NCBI GenBank assembly: GCA_028274465.1 | Contig: CM051455.1 | Coordinates: 45,649,129-45,713,128, forward strand | Direction: 5' to 3' | Source: Plantago ovata | Taxonomy: Eukaryota; Streptophyta; Magnoliopsida; Lamiales; Plantaginaceae | Length of the DNA: 64,000 bases | Part shown: in pieces, positions 25,197 to 35,875 of the stretch | Position numbering within the stretch: position 1 is the first letter of the stretch | Layout of the letters: every line of letters starts with the position of its first letter | Notes under the pieces: model-generated | What the model was told of the DNA's origin: nothing | Databases searched by the model: none | Seen by the model: only the letters and a program-made list of their open reading frames with translations | Program-made: the position numbers and the translations under genes

Positions 25197-25882
25197 AAAT
25201 AATTTAACTAGGTTTTTTTTCTTCTTCTTCTTCTTTTTTTTTTTTTTTTTTTTTTAACGATAAGTGCATTAGATAGATAGACCTAATGTGTTCAAAATAC
25301 ATCACACAGGTACTAACCTAGGAAATGTCTTGATTACATCATCAGATACAATAATCGTCAACCAATTCGAGCATTGATCTCAAATTCGAAAGCTACTCAC
25401 ATGTTCTGTACGCAAAAGAGAAAATGTCGAGGCACTTGAGTCCGGCTGGTACTTTAACTGTCGTTGTCACTTCCCCGCCAACTCTTCGCTTCCAAATCTA
25501 GTTAATGCGTCCGCAGCTTGGTTGATCTCCCAATAAAACCATCTACGATCCTGAATTTTATGTGCAAGGACCAGAACATCCTCAAGAAGCTGGTGCTGCC
25601 ACTGACGGGCGACACTCCTCCTGTGAACAACCATCCAAACATACAGAGGATCAGTTTGTATACAAAGTCGATCAATATTCATTTGAATAGCCAAAATCAA
25701 TCCTTGTTTAATAACTTGAAGTTCAGCTATATTATTTGACCAATGGCCAATATAGGCGGTTGCAGCTCGAAAAAACCTGCCCGTATTATCTTGAAAAATA
25801 ACACCTATACCTGCCTCACCTGGATTCCCCCTAGAAGATCCATCTGTATTCATTGTCACAAAACCAAAAATAATTTAACTAG
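25197..25882 (-). mobile_element. 5'-truncated LINE insertion with poly(A) tail and 15-bp TSD
   Basis: The insertion (25212-25867) is flanked by a perfect 15-bp duplication AAATAATTTAACTAG at 25197-25211 and 25868-25882. On the minus strand it ends in a long A-rich tail (plus strand T tract with a CTT run at about 25213-25257), preceded by a 3' UTR. Its 5' end lies just before the RNase H domain. All hallmarks of target-primed reverse transcription are present. Confidence 0.93.
25467..25859 (-). CDS. LINE-derived RNase H domain, intact frame
   Basis: 130 aa with the plant RVT_3-type RNase H fold: NTDGSSRGNPGEAGIGVIF (first catalytic Asp), NNIAELQVIKQGL (catalytic Glu), CIQTDPLYVW (second Asp) and QAADALTRFGSEEL (last Asp). 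It is the C-terminal domain of an L1-type ORF2, not a free-standing host gene, as the flanking poly(A) tail and target duplication show. The ATG is probably fortuitous. No frame damage is seen, consistent with a young insertion. Confidence 0.8.
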   Translation of the reverse strand: MTMNTDGSSRGNPGEAGIGVIFQDNTGRFFRAATAYIGHWSNNIAELQVIKQGLILAIQMNIDRLCIQTDPLYVWMVVHRRSVARQWQHQLLEDVLVLAHKIQDRRWFYWEINQAADALTRFGSEELAGK

Positions 25883-28000
25883 TTGATCATCGTCCGGTTA
25901 TACATTTACGTTTATCTACTCAATAACACCACAATAAATATGTGCCTACCAATATCTTTTGTGCATTTACATTGGGGTCACATAGTTTGAGCTTTTCACA
26001 AATATTATTGACACAAGTTAGGTTGGATACTTTTGCTAACTTTTTTTTTTTTTCAAAGTGCAATGGTCAAATTAATAGTTGGTACCAACAATGACACCAA
26101 AAGGTTCATTCTTATTTCTGCTTGAAACTTGAAAGTGGGTTGACGAATTTTCAACCTATCTATATGTAATGATGCCATAAAAAAGAAGATAAGTATAAAT
26201 GTATAATAAGGTATCATCATGAATTCATGATGTTAGGCGGAGAAGGATGGAGACCGCCACCTCCAAACTTTCAAATTTTTTAAGTATTATGTGTATATTT
26301 TTGTAAAATTCACATTTCGCCACCCTTTTTTTTGTTAGTGTAACTTTTTAATCAAATTTTTAACTTTCGAATAAGTATCTTGTTAAAATATATATTATCA
26401 CCCCCACCTTCTATTCCTAGCTCCGCCCCTGATGCTAGATAGTCATGTGACTCATGTCTCTCATTTGTAATGTCCCAACACAATTCAACTTTGTTTGTCG
26501 ATACTTTAAAATCGCATTAAAATGCATAGTCAACAACTGGAATCTTCCATTATATACGATGTGAAACCATTGTTTCAAGCCTTTACCAAATTTGGACGGG
26601 GACATGCATGGCTATGGCTGTGGGCTGACAATGGCATGTCAAAGGATCTTGCAGATCTTGCAAAATCTTGGCAATCTTGCAAGTTTTGACTTATTTTCAG
26701 CACTACAAATTGTACTTTATGATCTTCTTGTAAAAAAAAATATATAAAATGACTAGTATTTCTTATTTTTTCTAGAAGTTAGGGCACCATTATCCATGAA
26801 TCTAATAGTGGTTTGTTTCACAATTTGATTCATGGATTCATGGAATATATACAAATCTAGTGGTTTGTGAAAACATTCTATTTGTGGTTTGTTATCCATC
26901 AATCACTTTAAAATACATACAGTATTTGTTTTATTTTTTTAAATACATTTAATATTTATTAAGTTTAATTGAGTAAATATAATTAATAATTAATATTAAA
27001 CTTCATAAACTTAAAATTTATTGTTTCTCAAAAAAGAAAACCTTCACAAACTTTAAAACTCTAGGTATTGAGCGGGGACGCAGGGTCGGTGGGTACACTT
27101 GCGTTTTCTTGGGTGAGTAAATTTGGGTAGGAGATTCGGTCATGATCGATTCTTAAATTTCCTACCAAGTTTTAATTCAAGTGCTTGGATTCAAGCTTAA
27201 ACTTCTTTGAGTGCTCTCTTGTATGAGCTTCATAGTGTTGTGTTCTGCTCACTGTTGCGGTGTGGTCACCTATTGAGGCCTTGTGTTTGTGCTTCTTAAC
27301 TTGTGTAGCCTCCCTTTGAAGTCAACACTTTCTAGATTTGTTTTTTTGCACTTTATTTTTGCCTTTTGTTATCTTGAAAGCATAGGGTGGAGGGGTTTAG
27401 CAAAACTGGTGAGATGTTTTTGATATCTTGATAACGCTTTAAATTGTTTGGCACTTGTTTCTAATAGACATAGGGTGGAAGAGCGTTATTAGAAGTGTAT
27501 CAAGGGTATCTCTATGAGCAAATATTAAATTGCTTGTCACTTGCCATCTTGATAGCTTAGGGTGGAGGAGTGCGACTGAAAAAGACTTGTCGTGAGGAGA
27601 AAAACGAATAGAACAATATTTCTAGTGTTGTTGATTGACAAAGTGTTGTTTCTTCGAGCCTGTCTGTTGGCCAATTTGTTTTTCACCTTGTGTGGTTTGG
27701 TGTCTGGTTTGGCTTGTGGGGTAGGAGTTTTGCCCGGTTATCTCCCATTATCTACTCTGGCTGTGTGCTTTTGGGTGCTACTGTTGTGCTCCCAGAAGCT
27801 TTGGTCATGGTTGATGTGGTTTCTTTTTTCTTTCTATAGTGTTCTGCTTTGTTATTGTGTTCTTGTATTATGACTTGAAGCATTACTTGTGCTTAATTTT
27901 TTCTATCATGATTGGATTTTTGTACTGTTTAAATAAATAAATAAAAAGGATTGTTTTCAAAGGCATTCGTCATTGCATTGCTTAGAATGAAGAAGGTGAA
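25883..28000. other. Intergenic with repeat fragments
   Basis: About 26230-26440 holds a fragment ending CCTAGCTCCGCCCC, related in inverse orientation to 4615-4860. About 27060-27950 is a GT/T-rich block in which an ATAGGGTGGA-type phrase recurs three times (about 27385, 27468, 27558). It ends in aaataaataaataaaaagga, an A-rich tail-like sequence, and might be the 3' part of a retroposon. No protein domain was recognised. Confidence 0.4.
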
Positions 28001-28370
28001 GAAATTAAATTCCAAATTCAGGAATTTGATTTTTTGTGAAGTGAAACACGGAAATTATTATTTTGTCTCTCATCAAATATTTGATTTTGACTAAACATGT
28101 TCATTTTTATTTTATTACACATTTGCCTTAAATATTTTCAAGTTTACCAAATTAACACTAAATAATTCAACATAATACACATAACTTTTTAAACTTCCAA
28201 AATGATCTCAAATTTTATTGCGAAATAATCTCTGTCAAATTTTTTTATTTCAAAATAATCTCAAAATGAAAAATAAAGTAAAACAACTTTTTTAAAAATA
28301 GGATAATAAAAAAAAAATCAACCGGAGTTCATAAACAGCTCCTAACCGGAGTTGTTATGGCAACAAAAAG
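28000..28370 (+). repeat. Fragment of the palindrome-bearing MITE family (copy B)
   Basis: Sequence around 28100-28180 (ttacacatttgcct, accaaattaac) matches the flank of copy C at about 43930-43990. It is followed by a short GGAGTT/AGCTCC block (aaccggagttcataaacagc, then tcctaaccggagttg) at 28320-28355. Terminal repeats and target duplications were not identified, so it appears truncated. Confidence 0.5.
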
Positions 28371-28848
28371 TATATTTTTTAAACAAAAAATATATTTGTC
28401 AGTATTTTAAAGTTCGGCTACATTATATAAAGTTCCGTTATATATTTGCAAAGGAACATATAAGTTTAGAGCCCGTCTTGCGAGTGACGCCATATATTGA
28501 GAGACTGAGAGACACAAAGGAAACTACTAAACTCGCGGGTCTACTTACTCCATTCTCGGATCTTTTGACCCGGTAAATAAGGAAACGGGTTATAAACAAA
28601 AACACACACAAACACACACCTTAACGTGAAAATCATATCTGAGTTTCTCTCATCCTTTTTCTTTGCAAATAGAACTCAAATTCCATTGAAATCGAACATG
28701 AAAACACATCAATTCAATTCGATTGAGCTACCCATTGATTCATATCGTCAAATCGAGCAAGTAAATAGTTCATAAGCTGGGTCTTTCTCCAAATTTTAGT
28801 TGAGATCTGATTTTGAATTGAAATTTGGTGTTTTTTAGGTTGAAGCCA

Positions 28849-29700
28849 TGGGTGAAATCGATCAATTGACAACTCAGGTCGTTTAATATGAAGAACAAAC
28901 GGAGAAGGCAACGAATTCTGATATTTATGGAAGCAACGAAGAACAACAAGGTTATGTTTCTGTTTGTATATGATTTTACGTAATGTGTTAGTTGTTTCTG
29001 TTAGATAGTTCATATTTCTATTATGTGAATTCTGAAGCATCGTAGACATATATGGATTCATGTATTCCCACACAAATAGTTAATGATTTTGCATGATTAG
29101 TAAATGTTTTTACATGAATGACATTATATGATATCACTTATGATGAATCAGAAAATATGTATGTGTTGGTGTTTAAGGTTTTCATATAAACAATTTAAGG
29201 TTTCTATACATTCAATGTAAGGTTTTTTGTGAACATTTTAATATGGATGTTATAACATTTGTTTTCTACGGAGTATATCACAGTATTCAATGTTCCTATA
29301 AATTTATAGAATGTTTCTTCTGAAATATTTAAGGTTTCTATATAACGGAATAGCAAACTTTTTAAGGTTTCTATAAAATTTATTGAAGATTTCTTTCGAA
29401 ATATTTAAGGTTTCTATACAAGATGTTTAATCATATGCAGGAGATATTTCAGAAACAAGACAAGAGAGATTTTAGTTGATGATCGTCAGTTACGTGGATG
29501 TTTGATAGAGTATTCACCAAAAACATGGGAAGAGCTCTATGATCATGCATCTTTGTTTGGTTTTAGTGTGAAATTCTACACTACACGACACTCCAAGAAT
29601 GATGGTTCATTAAAGGAAAGATACTTTTGACTGCTCATGTGAAGGACAAATAAATAGCAAGAAGAAAAAAGAAACGTGACTCCATCTCCCATTAGTTGAA
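28849..29700 (+). pseudogene. FAR1/FHY3-type DNA-binding domain gene fragment
   Basis: A first block begins ATGGGTGAAATCGATC (MGEIDQLTTQVV) with an in-frame TAA after 12 codons. It ends at a possible donor near 28931. After an acceptor-like atatgcag (29433-29440), the frame around 29514-29630 reads SPKTWEELYDHASLFGFSVK and continues FYTTRHSKNDGSLKERYF, the FAR1 DNA-binding fold (WEE-x-YDHA-x-LFGFSV). It stops at TGA (29628-29630). A shift of one base resumes DCSCEGQINSKKK, the expected CS-EG segment. Stops plus the frameshift mark it as dead. No transposase core (MULE domain) or SWIM domain follows. Confidence 0.6.
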
Positions 29701-29850
29701 AAAAAATTGGATGGAAAGAATCCAAATAGCAATATTTCTTCATATGTTGTTTAAGGTTTCCATAATATTGTTAAAGTTGATCTATACACGATTTGAGGTT
29801 TTTACATATATTCTTTAATGTCTAACAATAACATGAATGATTTAAAGGAA
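29160..29850 (+). repeat. Array of AAGGTTTCTATA-like motifs, plus orientation
   Basis: About eight AAGGTTT-containing motifs occur here (near 29175, 29205, 29230, 29330, 29363, 29407, 29755), most followed by TCTATA. The complement (TATAGAAACCTT, AAACCTTA) dominates 30200-35000. Confidence 0.6.
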
Positions 29851-30099
29851 AACATGTACATCTTTATGAGATTTTGAGATAAAATCAAGTTTGTTTTTAT
29901 GAAAGTTAAACATGACGGTTGTGAAAACACAAACATCACTTAGTTTTTTACAAAATCATGGACTATTAACTATTTTATATAAAACATATACTATTTCGTA
30001 TCAAACATGGACTAAAAAATAATAATGTGTCTTCTAAAATCATAAATAAAATGGTGAACCCCAAAACCCTTCAGACATGAAAACACCATTCGATTATAA

Positions 30100-30730
30100 T
30101 AATGGTCTTAATTAGGGTTTAGGAAAGCCCTGCACCACATTCAAACCCTAAACCCTAATTTAGCGTTTCTCGGGAGTACTGAAGCGTTATTACAACCAAC
30201 ATATCAAAACCTTTAAGCATTATAGAAGAAAGTTTAGATATATTATTTGGAGACCTTGGACATATTTAGGTATTACAACCAATATTTCAACACCTTTAAT
30301 CGTTTAAGAAGAAACCTTAAACATCCGATATGAAACCTTGATCATCACATACAGAAACCTTTATCACACTAGATTAAAAATAAAAATAAAAACCTTTGCT
30401 TCACAAAAATAAAACCTTCTATAGATTGTTTGCAATTTAAAAACTTAAACATGGATGTATTAACGTAAAACATAAACTCTAAGTCCTAATTAAGAGTTTG
30501 TCGGGACTTACTGGAGCGTTACGTACTATTCGGTTGATACCAATATTGATTAGATATTTTAAAATTTATATTTTTCTAAAATCAAATGGGGAATTGGTGA
30601 ACCCAAAATTCCCTTAAAATTGATATAGCCACCTTCGTATTCTGCGGTCTTAATTAGGGTTTAGGGTTACAATGGGGTGCAGGGCGTTCCCATCTAACCC
30701 TAAGCCCTAATTAAGCGTTTATCGGGGGAT
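30100..30730. repeat. Duplicated hairpins built from telomere-like AGGGTTTAG
   Basis: Hairpin 1: AATTAGGGTTTAG (30110-30122) with CTAAACCCTAATT (30148-30160), perfect 13 bp. Hairpin 2: CTTAATTAGGGTTTAGGGTT (30649-30668) with AACCCTAAGCCCTAATTAAG (30696-30715), 19 of 20 paired. Both are followed by a shared GCGTTT-TCGGG-TACTGAAG-GTTATTA-AACC stretch, so the hairpin and its flank are a duplicated unit about 540 bp apart. A third partial copy of the flank lies near 30480. Confidence 0.8.
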
Positions 30731-31859
30731 ACTGAAGTGTTATTATAACCACAATATCAAAATCTTTAAGCATTATATGAAAAACTTTTGATATATTGTA
30801 TGTAAAACTTGAATACTAGGTATTATAACCGAAACTATTAAAACCAATATAGCAAAACCTTTAACATTTCAGAATAAACCTCATACATTTACTTCACAAA
30901 ATCATGAACTGTTTTGAATGAAAAATGAAATGTTTTTGTTTATATTTTTACATATCATGGATAACTTTCTATGTAACATGAACTATTTTTCAATAAACGT
31001 GAACTATTATTCCTAAGAACAAGAGGCTAAGATTGACCCTAAACAAACATAGCCCTTAATAGAGATTCCTGCTCATTGCGGCATTTTATCAAACATCTTG
31101 TAGGCAAACTTTTCTTCATAGAGAATCTTGCTCGTTGAGGCGCAGAAATGGAAATCCAATATCTTCAAATTCCATAAGCCAACACCTTATTTTCTATAAT
31201 TTCGCTTTCGGGCCTTCAGGGCCTCAAATTTCAAGAACTTCAAGCCTATCTTCTTCGTCAACCCTGAGCTCTGCATTTTTACTTGATTTCAGCTTTTCCA
31301 CAACATCATATTATAACGTCCTGTTTAGATAAACAATGTGATAACATGAACTAGCTAGCACATATATAATCAGAAAACATGAATTATAATCACCAAAACA
31401 TGAACTATTATCAACTAAACATGGACACATCAAAACATAGATTATTAAAGTAAAAACATTAATGATACGAGCTAAAACATGAATAGATTAAAACATAAAC
31501 CATTTGATACCAAAACATGAACTATAACCATTATACAAGTAGGTATTTAGATATGATGCCACATAACATTAACATCAGGATATTGATTATTCACAAACAT
31601 AAAATAATAACAACATTCTCTTCTCAGAACTCAGATAATCAATTCTCACAGAAAATCACCCTTTCTCCATAGATTATAAGGCCAAATCAAATTCATGAGA
31701 GAGAAATCATTCATCTTAAAGTTGAATATTCAAATTTGATCCTTAAAACACTAGGATCAACTCGCACAGAAAGGGAATCAATCGAACAATTCAACTAAAT
31801 CCAATATTCAATGTTTGAGATGAATACATACATGAATCCGAGTAAAAATTGAAGAGAAA

Positions 31860-33180
31860 ACCTTACACTTCAGATAGAGAAAACTTACCTCATTAAAAAT
31901 GAAATAAACATTCACACAATAACATAATACATAATACTAAACATGCAATACTATCACCAACTTCAATAAGAATACAAATAGTAAAGTATCTAAAAACTGA
32001 ATAGATTATACTAAATTCTTATAAATCTAATACATAATACTCATTTCACTGAAATATGCATGTTATACAAATGTTTACTCATTTCATACAAACCTTACAT
32101 ATAAGCTAGAGAAAATTTACATTATTTGGTCATACATATTATCATCTACAAAGCAACATATCAAAATGAACCATTAAAATTCAAACCTATACAAAAAAAC
32201 CTTATCTATCTCAAAACCTTATGCATAATATATAAATCATTTACTCATTTCATACAAACCTTACACTTCTGATAAAGAAAACTTACCTCATTAACAATAA
32301 AATCAACATTCAAACAATAACATAAAAAAAATGAACTATACACATACAAACCTATACTGTATACAATTAACCCAAAGTCAGTACATTGAAATAGTAAACA
32401 TGCAATACTATCACCAACTTCAATAAGAATACAAATAGTAAAGTATATAAAAGTTGAATAGATTATACTAAAACCTTATAAATCTAATACATAATACATA
32501 TCATGACATTAATCTATAATATAATGAACTATATTTACTAAAATATGCATGTTATACAAATGTTTACTAATTTCATACAAACCTTTACATATACGTTAGA
32601 GAAAACATACATTATTTGGGCATACATATTATCATCTATAATGCAACATATCAAAATGAATCATTAAAATTCAAACCTATACACAAACAAACCTTATCCA
32701 TCTCAAACCTTAGGCATATTATATAAATCTTTACTCGTTTCATCAAAACCTTACACTTCAGATAAAGAAAACTTAACTCATTAACAATAAAATCAACATT
32801 CAGACAATAACATAAAAAAATGAACTATACACAAACAAGCCTATACTATATATATAGTTAACTCAAAGTCAGTACATATGAAAGAGTAAAAATCTTTGTT
32901 CATTTCATAAAAACCTTACACTTCAAATAAAGAAAACTTATCATGATATTTTATAGAAATATTTACTCATTTCATACAAACCTTATACTTCAGATAAATA
33001 AAACTTATCATGACATTTTATAGAAAGCTTTACTCGTTTCATACAAACCATACACCTCAGATAAAGTCACTTCACATAATATAATGAACTATATTCACTG
33101 AAATATGCATGCTATAGAAATCTTTACTCATTTCATACAAACCTTACATATAAGCTAGAGAAAACTTACCTCATTAAAAA
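31860..33180. repeat. Imperfect tandem array with units of about 400-490 bp
   Basis: Phrases such as CCTTACACTTCAGATAAAG (31861, 32259, 32749 and shorter copies to about 33140) and CATGCAATACTATCACCAAC (31942, 32399) recur in the same order. Other repeated phrases are TTTACTCATTTCATACAAAC and AATGAACTATACACA. Spacings of 398, 457 and 490 bp show unequal unit lengths. The array is AT-rich with no reading frame. Confidence 0.75.
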
Positions 33181-33729
33181 TGAAATCAACATTCAAACTA
33201 TAATATAAAAAAATGAACTATTTTGGACTTGTATATTATAGTAGAAGTTGTACGTATCTTTAATTGCACTTACTAATTTAAAGAGAAATTTAATGAAACT
33301 ACGGTGATTTGTATGTTTATGACTTGCACAAACGGTTCACCACTGTGATTTTCAAACAGACGATGAACATGAACAAATACTAATACTAACTAAAATAAAT
33401 ATCAAGAGCATTCAAACTTATCTATACTGTATAAAGAGATCGATTCAGAGTTTTACAAATCGACAATGAAATCCTTAAGAAACTCAACAGAAACATTAAA
33501 GCAATTCCACAAAAATCTTAAACATTCTCTGCATTGACAACAACTATCTTCACTTGTTGTTGATTATTAAACAATTGCCTCTGATTTTCAGTTTAAGTAA
33601 AAACTCCTTGACAAGCGACTCCAACAAAATTTCACAAAATCTATATTTTCCTCCTTCAACATTCTATATGGTATGTAGTTCTTTGACAGAGTAAACTAGG
33701 ATTTGCTCAGCAGATTCCTGGAACGCAAT

Positions 33730-34570
33730 GACTGAGATCAATTCAGTTTGATCTTTGAAGTCAGCTTTCAACATGTACCTGTAAATGTTGATTTCATTTA
33801 TAACGAGGTAAGTTTTTTGTAGTTGATACGTAAGGTTTGTATGAAACTGAGTAAAGGTTTCTATAATATGCATTAGTAAAGTATCTACAAATTGAATAGA
33901 TTATAATAAAACCTTACAAATCCAATAGATAATACTTATCATGACATTAATTTTATAATATAATGAACTATATTCACTGAAATATTCATGTTATAGAAAT
34001 CTTTACTCATTTCATATAAAACTTACACTTCATATAAAGAAAACTTCACTATGTTTTGATAGGTGTACTCAACAATAAATGTATATTATAATAACATTGA
34101 CTCATTTTAAAAATATTTTTCAAAACAGAACACATATTTCCAATATCACATTTAATTCATGCACAACAATAGCACTAAGCATTCAATATTAACATATAAA
34201 CATGAAAAGATAACATCATAATGAGATCAATTCAGTTTGATCTTTGAAGTCAATTTTCAACATGTACCTGTAAATGTTGATTTCATTTATAACGAGGTAA
34301 GTTTTCTGTAGTTGATATGTAAGGTTTGTAAGAAACTGAGTAAAGATTTCTATAACATGCATTAGTAAAGTATCTACAAATTGAATAAATTATAATAAAA
34401 CCTTATAAATCTAATAGATAATACTTATCATGACATTAATTTATAATATATGAACTATATTCACTGAAATATGCATATTATATAAATCTTTACTAATTTC
34501 ATAAAAACCTTACATTTCATCTAGAGAAAACTTACCTCATTAACAATGAAATCAACATTCAGACAAATAA
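33730..34570. repeat. 489-bp tandem duplication, each copy containing a long hairpin
   Basis: GAGATCAATTCAGTTTGATC occurs at 33734 and 34223 (offset 489) and similarity continues through both units. In each copy a roughly 100-nt left arm (second copy about 34270-34370) is an imperfect reverse complement of the right arm (about 34470-34560). Paired examples: TGTTGATTTCATT with AATGAAATCAACA, GAGGTAAGTTTTCT with AGAAAACTTACCTC. The loop is about 100 nt. Confidence 0.75.
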
Positions 34571-35875
34571 CATAAAAAAAAAAAGAACTATACACGAAGA
34601 AACCTATACTATTTATACAATTAACTCATAGTAACCACAAAGAAACACCAAAGGACTCGTCGAAATCAAATTCTAGCTATAAACTCATCACTAATAACAA
34701 CAGAATACAATGGAAACCTCAAGCACACACACAGAGATACATCATGAGACTATAATATAATGAATTATATTCACTGAAATATGCATGTTACAGAAATCTT
34801 TACTGACTTAATACAAACCTTACACTTCATTTACAGAAAACTTACCTCGCTAACAATGAACTATACACAATAACAAAAAAAAAAAAAAGAACTATACACG
34901 AAGAAACCTATACTACTGTCTATACAGTTAACTCGCCGAAATCAAATTCTAGATATGAACTCATCACTAATAACAACAAAATACAATAAAACCCACAAAC
35001 ACACACACAGAGATACATCATGAGACTATACACTCAAATTTTAGATGCACACTAACAACAAAGATCTACAGATGTTGATTCTAAGGCTTACGAGATCTAA
35101 ACAGCTCGAATCTAGCTATGAACAACTCATTAGTAATTAAAACAGAAATGAATGGAGAATAAACAGAGAGAGATCATCAAAACAAAAAAACAACATGAAT
35201 CACTAGATCGAACAGATCTGAGACCGAAATCACTAGATCGAACCCTATAAACTAAAAAAATCAGCAAAAATGAAGAGTAAATAGGAAAATCAAACTAGTA
35301 GCTTCATTTAGACATGATTTCTTCTGATTCACAGCTGCACGAAGCTCAATCAAAGCCCTAGGATCTTCATTTTCTCCAGCCATTTGAATTTCGGTTTCAA
35401 AAACTCGATTATAATGTCAAAACGTAGCTAACAAACATAGAAATCACATCAAACGGCGGCGAGGCGGCCGGAGAACATATTAGAGATGGCGAGACGACGG
35501 CGAAGACAGGCGGTGGAAGATCGTAGATGAAAGTCGCGGCGTTAGAGAGAGAAAGTCAAGATGAGAGAGAAAGTTGAGATGAGATAATGAATCCGGATTT
35601 TAGAGAGATAACCCGTGTTTGAACATATATATAGGTACCCCGACCCGTAACCCGGGAGAATTATATCCGGGTCATGTCTCTCACTAATGTGTCTTTCATA
35701 AGTTATTGTTATAAGTTTAAATATATTAGTAGTACCTAAAACTATAATTCAGATATATATGTACCTTTTTATTTTTATTCCTAGTAGTGAATAGAATAGA
35801 AACGGGTCGAAGAACCGGTGGCGTATTGTTTTGGTTAATCGGACCTTTCTATCCATCTGCTCGGAACCTCCAAAC

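Larger units (their letters stand above)
28480..35700. mobile_element. Large decayed transposon, FAR1/MULE-like, rich in inverted and tandem repeats
   Basis: A roughly 7-kb unit with almost no open frames but strong internal organisation. On the left is a plus-strand gene fragment (ATG at 28849, an exon-like block to about 28931, then a FAR1-type domain near 29514-29690). On the right is a minus-strand 5'-UTR-like GC-rich stretch (35440-35640) leading to ATG at about 35382 (MAGENEDPRALIELRAAVNQ). Between them are AT-rich arrays of AAGGTTTCTATA-like motifs and their complements. FAR1/FHY3 proteins are domesticated Mutator transposases, hence the MULE-like label. The outer ends are uncertain: TGAGAGACA and ACGGGTTAT occur in inverted orientation near both ends, but spacing differs. 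Confidence 0.5.

Noticed and set aside
30107..30163. Interstitial telomere array
   Set aside because: Only one or two AGGGTTT units are present per arm and they form hairpins, so this is not a telomeric tract.
31861..34560. CRISPR-like or satellite array
   Set aside because: Unit lengths are irregular and repeats are long and imperfect with inverted copies; this is a eukaryotic repeat-rich transposon remnant, not a CRISPR array or homogeneous satellite.
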